Positions 35,002 to 46,659 are shown, counted from the first letter of the stretch. The stretch is DNA of 64,000 bases from Zygnema cylindricum (GCA_037447655.1 JBBHKE010001255.1:7501-71500); one strand, 5' to 3'. The notes: generated by a model from the sequence alone, not told the origin. Numbers and translations are program-made.

Positions 35002-36180
35002 ATGGAAAATTCTGCACGGAAACGTGAAATAGAAAGCTTTGAATGTGTTGAAGAAGCGTACTATGAAACTGGTCAAAAGATTTAATAATAATGCTGCCGC
35101 TGTGGATGAAACCATTTATGAATTGCAGAGTGAATTGAAAGATGTTAAGGAATATAGGAAAGTTTCAAATCAGAAATTCGATAAGCTAATTAATTTAATT
35201 CACACCAGAAATGATGTTAATAACTAAAAGGGTGAGAGTAGTAAAAGAAATGCCAGTTTTAGGGAGGATGATTACAATAGACCGAAGAAGATAAGTGATC
35301 TGGAGTTGTCTATTAGTGAGGCACCATCTTTTAATAGTAAGAAGATTGATGAGTTAGATGCTTTGAATTTTCATATAGAGTATTACTTCGAATTTTAAAA
35401 TTGTGATCGTGATGATTACACTTCTTTTGCTGATAGTTATCTGAAAGGTGATGCTCAGATTTGGTATTACAGTCATAAGAGGTCAAATTTGATTCCTCAT
35501 AATGATGATTGGAAGCTTTTAAGACCGGGATCAAATCGCGTTTCTTGTCTATCACTTATAAATCGAGAATGGAAAAAAAATGGCTGAACCGTGAGCAAAT
35601 TGGATCTGTGAAAGATTATATTGTGGAATTTGACTCATCTAGCATTCATGTCATAAGTTTGACTGATGAAATGGCTAAGTTGCATTTCTTGAACTATCTG
35701 AAATCCTTTACTGAAATAAAGACCGAAACATAAAAAAATTATTTATTTGAAAGAATTACAAGATAAGTCATTGGAATTTGAGGATCAGTTGGGGTATAAT
35801 CGGGAAACTCGATCACTTGAGGTAATTTGAATGAAGTATCGAGTGGGGTGAGGAGGAATTTGTGGAAGAGGGTCTGAATGCGGGCCTGGTAAATAGGCAA
35901 AATATCTTCAGGAGAAATCAGTGAGGTGGACAGAGTGTTAATGTAAGAAACAAATTTAACAATAGTGTGGATATATTAAGAGCCCTAAACCAAGTATTAA
36001 TGGTCAAAAACCCAATCTTAGCATTCCCACAAACACTATCTGTCAGAAAAGAGGTCATAAGGCATTGAGTGTGCTTAACTGAAGAAAATTAACTGTTATA
36101 ACTGTGGAGAGGAGGGATATTCCAGTAGAGAGTGCACAAAACCGAAAAGAAAGTCACTTGTTTTAAATGCGGAGGTCCAG
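35002..36180 (+). pseudogene. Decayed Ty3/gypsy gag
   Basis: From an ATG at 35002, frames broken by several stops and shifts resemble a retrotransposon Gag. Supporting signs are a charged N-terminus, a block with IEYYFEF, GDAQIWYYSH and a downstream hydrophobic-acidic section (about 35370-35830), and a zinc knuckle at 36094-36135 (CYNCGEEGYSSREC). The knuckle's histidine is replaced by tyrosine. In life this protein would package element RNA. At least six stops make it non-functional. Confidence 0.7.
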
Positions 36181-36433
36181 ATCATAACTCTTAAGAACTA
36201 TACAGATAACTTATATTTTAAAACAGTTGATGTCAATGAAGGTTTCCACGAAGATATTGCATTATACCTAGCTGACCACGAAGCCCAAGAGGTGGTAAAC
36301 GGAAAAGACAAGCTGAAAGTCCTCAGTTGAGTCGACCAGATCCAGAGGTTAAGGAGTTCACTCTGGAGGGCAAGCTAATGAATGGAAAGGCTATGATAGC
36401 TGAATTTATTATGATGTTAACTACACTCATAGT

Positions 36434-36709
36434 TTGAACAATCTTTTTTCTGATGAAAATCTTAACAACAGACTTATGTTGGGACGGTTAAGTAATGAAG
36501 ACACCAGACAAAGTTTGATAAAATTAGAGTTTTTAGTTGAAGGGAAACCATTTAGAGTTATGGTAGATTTAGGAGCTATACATAATTTTATTTCACATAA
36601 GTTTGTAGAGGAAAATAAAATTCCAAGAGTCATAAGGGAAAAACCTTTGCATGTTCAGGTGGCAAATGGTAATAAGTCCACGTTAGATTTACAAACTAAC
36701 ACAACATAA
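36434..36709 (+). pseudogene. Gypsy aspartic protease fragment
   Basis: About 90 codons are open. They contain the retropepsin core as VDLGAIHNFIS, where the family has D-S/T-G-A, so the residue after the catalytic Asp is changed to Leu. VANGNK follows, as in RVP-type proteases. Reading frames fall apart after 36710, and no reverse transcriptase follows. The element is truncated around 37100. Confidence 0.7.
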
Positions 36710-37127
36710 GTTGATATCCAAGGTCATAAAATAAAAGTTGTGCGTAAAATAATGAAGTTGGGTTGTGAGCAATTATTACTGAAAAGCCCTGGTTAACAGA
36801 ACATAACCCTCAAATTAATTAAGAAACTAACACCTTGAGAGTTAAGTTTGAGAACAGCCGGAAGCTTTTGCAAGCATTACCTTCAAAAAAGTTGCATAGG
36901 AATCATATAAATAACATAACCAAATTGGGAGTGGAAGGTTTGATTCCTGCTAAATAATTTAAAAATCATTTCAAGGATAAAACAAATCATGCTTTCTTGT
37001 TATTAGTAACCAAGGCACTTATTGATGAAACGGGGGGAGAAAACAATAACATTAACGTTATTCCAAAATCAGATACCACTAAAAATATTGAAAAACAAAA
37101 ATCTGATTTTGTTACTAACATTAATGT

Positions 37128-37880
37128 CAAGCGTACCTGATGATAACAGAGGAATGGTCCATTGTCCAAATGAAGACCTGTAAAGAATCCCAAATGCGAA
37201 TGCTTTCCTAGGAAATGGTCATGCCCCCTTCTGCCCCAATCTTTCCCGGTGACATGAATTTGAAGGTAGGGAAGAAAGAGACATGCCGAATGGATGGATG
37301 CGAGAGAAAGCGAAGGGAAAAGAAAAAGAAGATACCCCATCTCCTTCCCCATTTCCCCATGAGAATAAAGGGAAAGGGGTGGGCTGATATCCCAATTGTG
37401 TGCTGCACTGCTGGAAGTCTAACAAAGATTTGCTCAAAACCCACTGTTCTGTTTCAAAATATTCAGGTAGCCAAACCCGACTGAAATGCAACCGGAGCCC
37501 TAGAAAGAATACCAAAGAGGGAACAAAGGCACTTCCACGCAGAATAACGGAAAAATAAAAGAAGAAAAGGCTGTCTCAAAATTAACAATATCACCTTGCC
37601 CTAGAAAAATAGAGATAAAAATCGAATTTAGAAATATAGCAAGCGAGCTCAACATACCCCAAATGCAACGCTAACAACAAGAGGATACAAAATCTCTCTC
37701 CGAAGAAAATGAAATAGGTAAAGCCCCCCTTAACTCCTCTGTTTTTGTAACCCACAACCGGCAAAACCCCTCTCGGTATCCAATTGCCACAAGTCTCAAA
37801 ATGCCCAAAAGAAGAAAAATAGTGCCTACTACCCAACCGGACTACGATTTCTACAAAAGACAAAAGCACACCAAGATGGG
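37128..37880. repeat. Dispersed repeat R1, copy 1
   Basis: It shares with 38588-38865 the block from gcctgatgataa through aatcccaaatgcgaatgctttcct to gagacatgccgaatggatgg. With 55696-56389 it shares the block from aatatcaccttgcccc to caaagatgg. It is non-coding, although C-rich parts keep frames open on the minus strand. The type of element is unknown. Confidence 0.7.
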
Positions 37881-38587
37881 AATAGAGTCACAATCACATT
37901 CAAACAAAAAGTTATCCAAAAGAGTTTTCTGGAATTTTCTATAAGTTTTCTCGAAGATAGTACTGAAAGAACAACCTTTCTCTTTTGGCCCTAAGTGCCT
38001 TATACAACAGAGTTTGTCCATTTTCAGATCCAAAAGGTCAGCGTAATGCAAAGAGCCAATGAGCAAAAATCAATTGCTATCGAATTGACATAGGACAAAT
38101 AAGGCCGTACCACACTCAAGACAAAAAATTATAGTTAAGACTCTGGCTAAATCCGAAACTGAGAGTCTAAATCAAATCCACTAATCTATCAAAAGTACTT
38201 AGGTGGCACTTAAACGGCGAACCTGGAGCTAAGGTAATTAATGAAGCACAAGCTGGTTGGACCTAAACTAAATTCCGACTGATGTCTAATAGCATAATCT
38301 AGATTGCAATCCCGAAAGTTACATGCAAATCGAGAATGTACCTTGCGTTAGAGATAAGGGAAACTTGTTCCAGGTGGCAAAACTATAATCTTGAGAGAAA
38401 AATACTTGGTCGTCTGGCTTGTGTAAAGCGTATACCAAATTTCCTCTCGCTCCCTGTGGGATTTAGAGGAATCCGGTCCGGTCTGTTACGCCTCAATATC
38501 CGTACGGTGATGATCTTACGAGAAAAATGGGTTCCGGCAATCCATGATATATGACGGTGTGCCGGAAAGGCACACAAGCTTGATAAC
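37881..38587. other. Sequence between R1 copies, nothing recognised
   Basis: No coding or RNA gene is supported. It may be the interior of the element that carries R1 at both sides. Confidence 0.35.
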
Positions 38588-38865
38588 TCTCGAGCGTGCC
38601 TGATGATAAGAGAGGAAGGGTCCATGATCCAAAGAGTTGTCTAAAAGGAGACCTGCAAAAAATCCCAAATGCGAATGCTTTCCTCGGAAATGGTCATGCC
38701 CCTTCTGCCCAAATATTTTCTGGTGACATGAATGCAAACGTAAAGAAGAAAGAGACATGCCGAATGGATGGATGCGGGAGAAAGCAAAAGGAAAAGAAAC
38801 AAAAGATACCCCCTCTCTTTCCCCTTTTCCCAATGAGGTCAAAAAGAAAGCGGTGGGCCAATATT
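38588..38865. repeat. Dispersed repeat R1, copy 2 (partial)
   Basis: A direct copy of 37128-37395 with about 15-20% differences and small indels. The two copies are 1.46 kb apart in the same orientation, an arrangement that could be an LTR pair of an unknown element. Confidence 0.7.
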
Positions 38866-38934
38866 CAAATTTTCCTCCCTCTAAGTCATAGGTGATCGAC
38901 AAGATGAAATTATATTTGGTCTTAATACACTTTC

Positions 38935-39728
38935 CTAAATATAAAGGTATTTGCTTGAAGCTTCATGAAGGAAAAAGGAAAAAGGAAAGGAAAATATATA
39001 TAAATGTATTTGTTGTTTTTGAAGGGAGTTGAAAGTAAAGTAGACTAGAAAATAAGGGGAGTGTTGAAATTTAAGTATTTTATATGTCTAGAGATTGTAA
39101 AATAAAAGCCAAAACAATGACAGTTTGCCTCTAACTCTTCACTCAAGTCCCCACACTTGTTGCAGTCACTAAAGACTTGAGGAGGAGTTAGATCCATGGC
39201 TCCCTAGGCTGTCCAAAGAGGACAAGAAGGCACATCTCGATAGAGTTATCTAAAATATTTGACGGTCCCGGGATTTGATCCGGGTACCCGCCGTCCATCA
39301 TTAGCCGGTAGCCTTAACTTATAAGTATAGGATTAATGATAGAATATATTAGGTTTGATAAATATTTATTATGTTACACGTAGACTAGTTCATTTAATGG
39401 GATATAGATACGTAATGCATAGATTCAATTTTTGCACGATTTTAATGTACTATATGAAAAGGATACCTCGCATTTGTTTCAAACAGGAAACAAATACCGC
39501 CCACGTATTTATGAGGGCTACGATCAAAACTTGGTTTCGATCGGACTGCCGGAAAGGATGCCGAGATCGCGAAAGAAGATTTCGGCGGTTTTCGGTCATC
39601 GCCAAATAGGATGACACGTGGCAAAATGACTTTGGATCGCGGCATCTCCGGGGATTACATGAACGAATTTGGAGATGACATGTGTCGAAATTTTGGCCAT
39701 GTCGTACGATGGCCGTACAAAAATTACA
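38935..39728 (+). mobile_element. 3' end of a non-autonomous copia relative plus its truncated LTR
   Basis: 38935-39062 matches the tail of the element at 43492-47997: a run of aaggaaaaagg, then gactagaaaataagggga as polypurine tract. An LTR then starts TGTTGAAATTTAAG at 39063 and runs plus-oriented for about 665 bases to the junction near 39728. Only the last part of the internal region remains. Confidence 0.7.
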
Positions 39729-40530
39729 CCTATCTCCTAATTTTTCTAAGTCTTATCTCTCTCACAGACTCTATCTACTGATGTACGAAGCCAATCACAT
39801 TACTCCTCCGTACACAAAAGTACAACTGCCGGTGTACTTTATGTACGAACATTGTACGACATGCCCTAAATGTCGACACGTGGTATATCCGGATTCGCTC
39901 CCTTAATCCTCGGAGATGCCCTATCCAATGTCAGTCCGCCACGTGTCATCCGATGTGGCGATGATCAAAAACCGCCGAAATTCTCTTCCGCGATCTCGAC
40001 GTTTAATTTTGGCCGTCTGATTAAATTCACATTTAATCGTAGCCGTAATAAATACATGCGCGATATTCGTTTCGCTAAAGAAATAAATGCGCGATATTCG
40101 TTTCTTATCTGTACCGTAATCCGTACTTTTACATTACTGGATCTATGTCTCCCGTAAAACTATTTCAGTTAAATGAACTATCCTACGTGTTAATGTTTAA
40201 TTAATTATCAAACTCTACATTACGTAACACTATCTCTAGACTTAACAGTTAAAGCTACCGGCTACTGACTGTTTACTGGCCGGCAATTTCTAGGATCAAA
40301 TCCTAAAGCTGTCACCTATAGGTTTATTAAATAAACCCCTACTAATATTTATATCCCGTAAACCTCTGGATAGCCTAGGTAGCCATGACTCTAGCTTCCT
40401 CTCCAAATTCTCAGTGACTACGACAAGTATGAGAGTTTAGAGAGAGAAGTTAGAGGTAGACTGCCTCGGCTTCTTTCTATATTTCTATTTTGACCTAGAA
40501 AATACTTTAAAAATACCATTAATTTCTACA
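39729..40530 (-). mobile_element. Minus-oriented copia LTR lacking its 3' third
   Basis: It aligns with 60832-61626 (from ctaatttttctaagtcttatctctc to ttctaca). It is the 3' LTR of the minus-strand copia copy at 40531-43229, but about 250 bases of the end are missing at the fusion with the opposite LTR. Confidence 0.75.
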
Positions 40531-43229
40531 CTCCCCTTATTTTCTAGTCAATCTTTAATTTCAGACCACACTTCTCCCTGCAGAAAATTAGCTTAAGGGA
40601 AGGCACAAGTTTGGTCATCATATCTACTACCATCTCACTATCTGGTCGGTACTCTATACTGATTATTTTGTTTTCTACTTTCTCTCTAACAAAGCTGATC
40701 TAATGTCCATGTGTTTGGCTTTAAAATGATTTTTAGGATTGGCAGAAATAGCGATTGCTGCCTGATTATCACAAAATATTTTCTGCACACCACTCTTAAG
40801 GTGGCCAACTCACCAAGCAAAGACTTGACCCACATCAATTCTTTTACAGCAGATCAAGAGGCCATATACTCAGCCTCCATGGTGGAATAAGCAATAACTT
40901 TTTGCTGTTTTCTACTTCAACAGCAAGCCCCATCACCCACATATAATACATATCCAGAAATGCATCTCCTCATCGGAGCATCACCATAACTAGCATCACT
41001 CCAAGTAGTAATGTCAGTATTCCCCCACCCAAATGCAACCATAGATCCCTAGTTCCTATCAAATATCTAAGGACTCTTTTAGCTGCCTCCCAATCCCTCT
41101 TAGTGGGAGCATTTAGACTTCTACTCAGCACTCCTACAGCAGTAGCGAAATCCGGCCGGGTAGAATTCATAAAATAGATTAGACTTTCCACTACTTATCT
41201 GTAAGGAATAGTCTGCATAAACTTCTGTTCTTAAAGAGATAATTCCTCGTATAAGATTATGACTCCTTCTTCCTCACTCCCCTCACTTCCCTTCTTCAAC
41301 TCCATTGGAGTTGTACAACTATTAGCTTTATCCATATAAAATTTTTCAAGCATGTTCCCTATTGCTTCTTTTTGAGTCAATCTTATAATCTTTATTTTTC
41401 GGTCTCTTTCTACTTGAATTCCCAAAATATATTTTGCTTCCCCAATATCCTTCATTTCAAATCTCCCCTTAAGATCGGTTTTCAGTTTATTACTTTTTTC
41501 CATTGATTTACTTAAAATAAGCAAATCATCAACATTAATTGCAATAAATATAAAACCTTCCTCATCTTCGAAAATATAGATTGAGTGATCTGAGCTGATC
41601 TGGATATATCCCAAACCGGTAAGAAACTCATCAAGCTTCTTATTCCACTGTCGAGGCGCCTGTTTCAAACCATAAAGAGATTTAATCAGCCGCCATACCT
41701 TACTCTCCTCTCCTTCCTCCACAAACCCTTCGCGTTGTTGCATAAAGATCTCCTCTTCCAATTCTCCATGCCAAAAGGATGCTTTGATGTCCATCTGGTG
41801 CACTTCCATGTCTTCCGCTGCTGCCAGACTGAAAAGTATGCGGACGGAGGGAAATTTGACGACCGGGGCAAAGGTTTCCTCGTAGTCAATTCCCTCCTTT
41901 TGTGTAAATCCCTTTGCCACTAGTCGGGCCTTGTAGCGCTCGATTGTGTTATTTGGGTTCAGTTTTAATTTAAAAACCCACTTACAACCGATTGGATTTC
42001 GGTTAGGTGGACAATCCACCAGCTCCCAAGTATCGGTTGGATCCCTCTTACCTTCGAAAGCACACTTTTGTCTCCGTGGAATGTCGACATGCTTTTCAGT
42101 GGTTTTTGGATTAAAAAGAAGCTCCTCAAGCTCCGCTTACTGTTCGATTTCTTCTTCCTCTTCCTCATCATGAACTTCAGTCAGGAAAGCCTTTTTCTTT
42201 CCTCCATCCTTTGAGGTTCTTTGTCCATCTTTCAGTCGAAGATGTGGAAGTTTGACACAATCTGCCATATAGTGTCCAAGTTACTTGCAGAAGTGACATA
42301 ATCCTCCTCGAGAAGTTCCTCTCCCTTGTCTATCAAATCTGCCACCTGCTTGTCCTCTTCCACCAAAGTTTCGGTAGGGATCTTTCCCTCTCTCCTCATC
42401 ACGCTTCCGCCAATCTGCTCCTGCAGACAATGCTTGAACACTTGGACTCCTTGATCTAAGCTCTATGGTGCTTTCTTTCACCAAAATCATTCCCACTGTG
42501 TCATCCGAATTCCAATTGCTATCTCCTATGTCCTGCAATGGGTTAATGATATTCTCATACTGTTCAGGTAGTTTCATCATTAATGTATTCACTCTTTGTC
42601 TCTCAGACCATGAGTTACCTGCACTCTCTAGCTCTCCAAACAATACTCCTAAATCATTGCAATAATTATTCATTCTTCTTCCCTTGTAAGTATTAGCTGC
42701 AATATTATTTTCTGCCAACTGTTCCTGCTGCAATGATCCACTCTTAATTTTGTGAACTAGTGATATCCAAATCTGAGATGAAGATTTGACATGCATAAGG
42801 GGAATGGCAATTCCTTTTGCTACACTTTCAAGAATTAAGAGCTTAGCAACCTTGTCTTTGTAGTTCCACTTTTCATACTCTGATCAGTTGGTCTGAACCC
42901 TTGTCAACATTGTTGGTGGTCCTGCTCCCGGTATCGCCTTCGACAATGGAGTCACTTAAGTTGCAACTCCTCCCTTTTCTCCTTCCATGAAAATCTCCTC
43001 TCCTTCCTCATCTTCATCTTCGGTGATGGTGGCAACTGTTCTGGCTACTGTATTGACGTAGGTGCCACAAAAACATGTCCCTCCAAACCCAAGAGGAGGT
43101 GGGCATCGAATTTGTCTAGACACTATGCCCCATAGATGCTTCTCAAATAGTTCTCCCTCCATCATCATTTCCCAATAAAAAAAGTGTGATCCATCAAATA
43201 TGGGCACCTTAGAGGGTGGGCCCATAACC
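40531..43229 (-). pseudogene. Ty1/copia gag-pol with protease and integrase deleted
   Basis: Read from 43225 down: a Gag start (FDGSHFFYW, a UBN2/DUF4219-type copia Gag) broken near 42880, more Gag at 42796-42281 with a zinc-knuckle start (CHFCK), and an acidic linker to CAFEG. The frame then jumps directly to the reverse-transcriptase start (TWELVDCPPN, about 42040). Reverse transcriptase follows (IGCKWVFKLK, DYEETFAPVVK, VHQMDIKASF, YGLKQAPRQW), then RNase H pieces to about 40600. Protease and integrase are absent, as one clean internal loss. The catalytic YVDD of the RT reads NVDD. A polypurine tract (ataagggga on the minus strand) abuts the LTR at 40530. The copy is dead by several criteria. 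Confidence 0.85.
43217..43229 (-). other. Copia primer-binding site (half-tRNA type)
   Basis: The minus strand reads GGTTATGGGCCCA directly after the LTR end. This is complementary to the anticodon arm of initiator tRNA-Met and includes the gag ATG. Confidence 0.75.
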
Positions 43230-43491
43230 TGAAATTATGTGGTCTCCATTGACCCACAGAATGAGCAGCCTATGTAAAGCCTCTAGGATAATATCTCCCC
43301 CTTCCACTTTCCCACTAAATAAGCGCCGCCCAGGCACAAAAATATTTTGACCACCTTCACCCATATGAGGAGAAGACTCCTTTGTGTCAAACGCAAAAAG
43401 AATCAGTGAATTTGCTCCTCGAGCAGTAAGTTATGGCTTGTCAAAGATGACCTTTATAATAACAAACTCTTTTAGAGAGAGGTCCCTAAAT
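43230..43491 (-). mobile_element. 3' part of the 5' LTR of the minus copia copy, interrupted
   Basis: It aligns, with about a quarter of bases changed, to 60579-60840. At 43492 it is broken by the insertion of the plus-strand non-autonomous element and seems to resume at 48003. Confidence 0.6.
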
Positions 43492-44801
43492 TGTTGATAT
43501 TTGGGTATTTTCTAGGTCTTTATTAGATAGAAAAGAGTAGAGGCAGTCTGCCCCTGACTCCCTTCTCCAAACCCCCACACTTGTCGTAGTCACTGAAGGC
43601 TGGAAAGGGAGCTAGAGCCATGGCTGCCTAGGCTCTCCAGAGAGACAGGAATAGATAATAATGGTATGTTTACCAAAAAGGCAGTTGACGGACCCAGGAA
43701 TTGATCCTGGTACCTACCGTCGGTGAATCGACCCATAGGAGTTAGCTTTGTCCATTTAGTCTAGGACCAGTGCTAGAACATATAGGGTTTGATAGATATT
43801 TATGTAGTTACAGGTAGGGAATTCCATTTAACTGGGTTACGGTCTATAGAACATAGAATCAGTTGTACTATTAGTACCGGACGAAACAAATAGTACGGAC
43901 ATTTGTTTCGACGGTTCGTATTTAATCTCTATATGAATCGGACGGCCGTGGTTAGCGCCGGTCTCAAGGAAAGGACAATTTGGCGGTTTGCGGACTTCGC
44001 CACTCCGGATGACACGTGGCAACAACGTACTGGATTACGGAATTTACGGAACGGCAGAAAACAAATCCGGAAGTGACAAATGTCGCACTATGGCGACATC
44101 GTACAATGTACGTATAGAAAGTACTCCGGCACTAGTACTTTCTTGTACTGTACCGTTTTCTGACGCGGCATGACTTGGCGCCACGTGGAGAGATAAGATT
44201 TGGAGGCAGGAATTCCGGAGAATACAAGAGCGAATCCAGATAGGACAATTGTTGACTTTTGAGCCATGACATACGATGTCCGTACAAAAGGTACACCGGC
44301 ATCTGTACCTTTATGTACTATACAGTAATGTGATTGGTCCGTACCTCAGTACTAGAGGGTTTAGAGAGGGGTTTAGAACTTAGAATATTTTTGGTAGGTA
44401 GCTGCCTCTCCCAGAGAGCACCTTGTATAAATGTCAAACTTTGGCCAGTCATAACTATCAATTCAGTTGACCAAATTCAGTGATTCTTGTTGCTGCGGAC
44501 TCAGGGGAGTCCACGCTACACAGGGGTGTAGTCGGTCAGAGTTTTTGCCTGCCTGGGTGGCTGCATTTCTAAGGGAAAGTCAAAGTGGGGAATGTTATCC
44601 TATACTCATATTCTAACTTTGCATTCTGTAGTGAAACTGAGCACACAGAGAGTCTTACTTCACAGGGGTGAAGCTGTAATGGGGTTCTGATTGTCAAGGG
44701 GTCAATCATTTGGGTTTATATTAACTTGGAGTCGGCACTATCTAGATTAGCTTCCTTTGGACCTGCGAATTCTGTGTGGCAATGGAGCCCATAGAATTTC
44801 A
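43492..44801 (+). repeat. 5' LTR (1310 bp)
   Basis: TG…CA ends. A TATA-like box (tataaat) at 44426-44432 would place the RNA start near 44460. It matches the 3' LTR at 46688-47997 without length change. Confidence 0.93.
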
Positions 44802-46659
44802 GGTTATGGGCCCACCATCTAGGGTGCCTATGTTTGATGGAACAGACTTCACTTATTGGGAGTTCACGATGGAGGGATTGCTTTTCGAGAAGCACTTGTG
44901 GGGAATTGTTTCGGGACAAGTGAGGTGTCCGCCACCCGGCTTTGGTGGAGCTCACTATGGAGAATCATCTGGGGCTGCCCAGAAAACCAACCGGAGTTCA
45001 GATGCAACGGAAGGTGAAGGGAAAATCATTACCGTGGAAGGGGAAATAGGGGAGAAGGATAAAGGGACACCTATGGTGAGGGGAGCTAGGCTCTCGGCAA
45101 CGGTTCCACTTGTGGGGGTTATAACTGAACCAAAAACCGAAGAAAATGATAGAAAAATTTGGGAATATAAAAACACTATAGCAAAACATCTCATACTTAG
45201 ATATGTGTCTAAGTCTATAGCTATCACTCTTTTAAATCTAACCAAGTCGTCGGAAATTTGGAACACACTAATTCAGATTTATAAGAGTGAGACTATACAG
45301 AGGCAGCAGTTAGTAAGACAAGAGATAGAGGCCTATGTTTATAAAGGCGGTAGCATGACAAGGTTTTGCAATGATATTGCTGTGTTATATGTTGAGCTTG
45401 ATAGTGCGGGATATGTAGAATCTGAGGAGAGAAAGATTAATACACTAATCATGAAGCTCCCATATGAGTACGAAGACATCATTTACCGTATGCAGGGAAT
45501 GGATGTCTCCTCATGGACTTGGAGCATTACCATGGGGATAATTCTTGTGAGGGAAAGCACCTTGGAGCTTCGTAGGGGAAGTGAAAGGGTGACTGCATTT
45601 ACAGCTGGTGGTGACTGGCAGAAGCGTGATGTGAGGAACGACGGTGACGAGCGGAAGCGTGATGAAAGGAAGAAGGACAAAGGTAAACCTTATCGGAACT
45701 TCGGTGGAAAGAGAGGGAGAGGAAAAGAAAGGGGAGCTTTGAAACAAGGGGTTTGCTTCGCTTGTAGGAAACCGGGTCACTATATGGAGGAGTGTCCTCG
45801 TTTAGAAGAACTTAGAAGTTGGAGTGTGAATGAGGAGGAAGAAGGGGAAGAGGAGAAAGAGGATGAAAAAATCTTGGAGCTTCTTCACATCGGTAGAATG
45901 GAGAAGAGAGAAAAGTACACAGAAATTCCACGAAGGCAACAGTGTGCTTTTGGAGGTATAAGGGAAGTAAAGAGAGAGGAGGTACTTGAGGATGTGGAGG
46001 AGTGTAAAGTGTATGACTTAGAAATGAGAAAGTCAGAACTAGGATCAATAAGTGAAAACGGGAAAAATAAAATTAATGAGGATAATTTTATAGGTAGTTT
46101 GGAATTAGAAAACTGGTCGGAAAGGGAGACTTCAACGGATTACGAGGAAAGGGGAGAAGTGAAACTAGAAGGGGTTTTAAAGGATAAGGGAGAAGAGGAA
46201 TATTTAATGAAAGGTTTAGGGGAGGATAAATATTTATTGGGAATAAATTTAGAAAGTGAAAGTGGAAAGAAATCCATGGGAGAGAGTGAGGAAAGTTCAT
46301 GTTTTGGGGGTAATGGGTTTGACATCACTAAAGGGAGTGATGACATTTATGAAGGTGTGCCTGTAAAAGGGTTAGCCTCAGGATGTGTGTTGCAGATTGG
46401 AGATGGGGCTGGCTGTTTGAATTGCAAGAGGGAAATCAGATTTAGTGTGGATGGAAAAGAGGTGAGGTGGATAAAAACTTTGCTCGGATTTATAATAAGT
46501 GGGATGCTAAATGAAATGTGTGATGCAATTATTATTTCATTTCATCTAATGCATTGTTTTAAATACGAGAGCATATTTCTTAAGTTATATAAAAGGAAAA
46601 AGAAAAGAAAAAGGAAAAAGGGGAGGGAGTGTTTTGTTTATTTTGTTTGTAATAGTTGA
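44782..46659 (+). CDS. Intact Gag ORF of the non-autonomous element, with RNase H remnant
   Basis: One uninterrupted frame of about 625 codons from the ATG at 44782, or 617 from the ATG at 44806 inside the PBS. Residues 1-45 carry the copia Gag start (FDGTDFTYWEF, KHLWGIVSGQV). The UBN2-type capsid region spans about 125-280 (AKHLILRYVSKSIA, EIWNTLIQIY, ETIQRQQLVRQ, NTLIMKLPYEYE). A basic stretch precedes a perfect CCHC zinc knuckle (CFACRKPGHYMEEC, about 335-348). A long acidic tail follows. Near the C-terminus, SGCVLQIGDGAGC and KEVRWIKTLLG resemble the family's RNase H (SGYVLYVGDGACC, KELMWVKS), so the pol genes appear to have been deleted internally. The last 20 residues are almost all K and R. 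Gag assembles the RNA-containing particle; the acidic and basic extensions are of unknown use. Confidence 0.88.
   Translation: MEPIEFQVMGPPSRVPMFDGTDFTYWEFTMEGLLFEKHLWGIVSGQVRCPPPGFGGAHYGESSGAAQKTNRSSDATEGEGKIITVEGEIGEKDKGTPMVRGARLSATVPLVGVITEPKTEENDRKIWEYKNTIAKHLILRYVSKSIAITLLNLTKSSEIWNTLIQIYKSETIQRQQLVRQEIEAYVYKGGSMTRFCNDIAVLYVELDSAGYVESEERKINTLIMKLPYEYEDIIYRMQGMDVSSWTWSITMGIILVRESTLELRRGSERVTAFTAGGDWQKRDVRNDGDERKRDERKKDKGKPYRNFGGKRGRGKERGALKQGVCFACRKPGHYMEECPRLEELRSWSVNEEEEGEEEKEDEKILELLHIGRMEKREKYTEIPRRQQCAFGGIREVKREEVLEDVEECKVYDLEMRKSELGSISENGKNKINEDNFIGSLELENWSERETSTDYEERGEVKLEGVLKDKGEEEYLMKGLGEDKYLLGINLESESGKKSMGESEESSCFGGNGFDITKGSDDIYEGVPVKGLASGCVLQIGDGAGCLNCKREIRFSVDGKEVRWIKTLLGFIISGMLNEMCDAIIISFHLMHCFKYESIFLKLYKRKKKRKRKKGRECFVYFVCNS
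44802..44814 (+). other. Primer-binding site containing the gag start codon
   Basis: GGTTATGGGCCCA begins at the first base after the LTR. It is complementary to the anticodon stem-loop of initiator tRNA-Met (TGGGCCCATAACC), as used by Drosophila copia. The ATG at 44806-44808 lies inside it and is in frame with gag. Another in-frame ATG (44782) lies in the last 20 bases of the LTR. Confidence 0.85.

Noticed and set aside
37207-37515. Several overlapping frames of 78-121 codons on both strands
   Set aside because: They lie in repeat R1 and differ between R1 copies by indels that break the frames.
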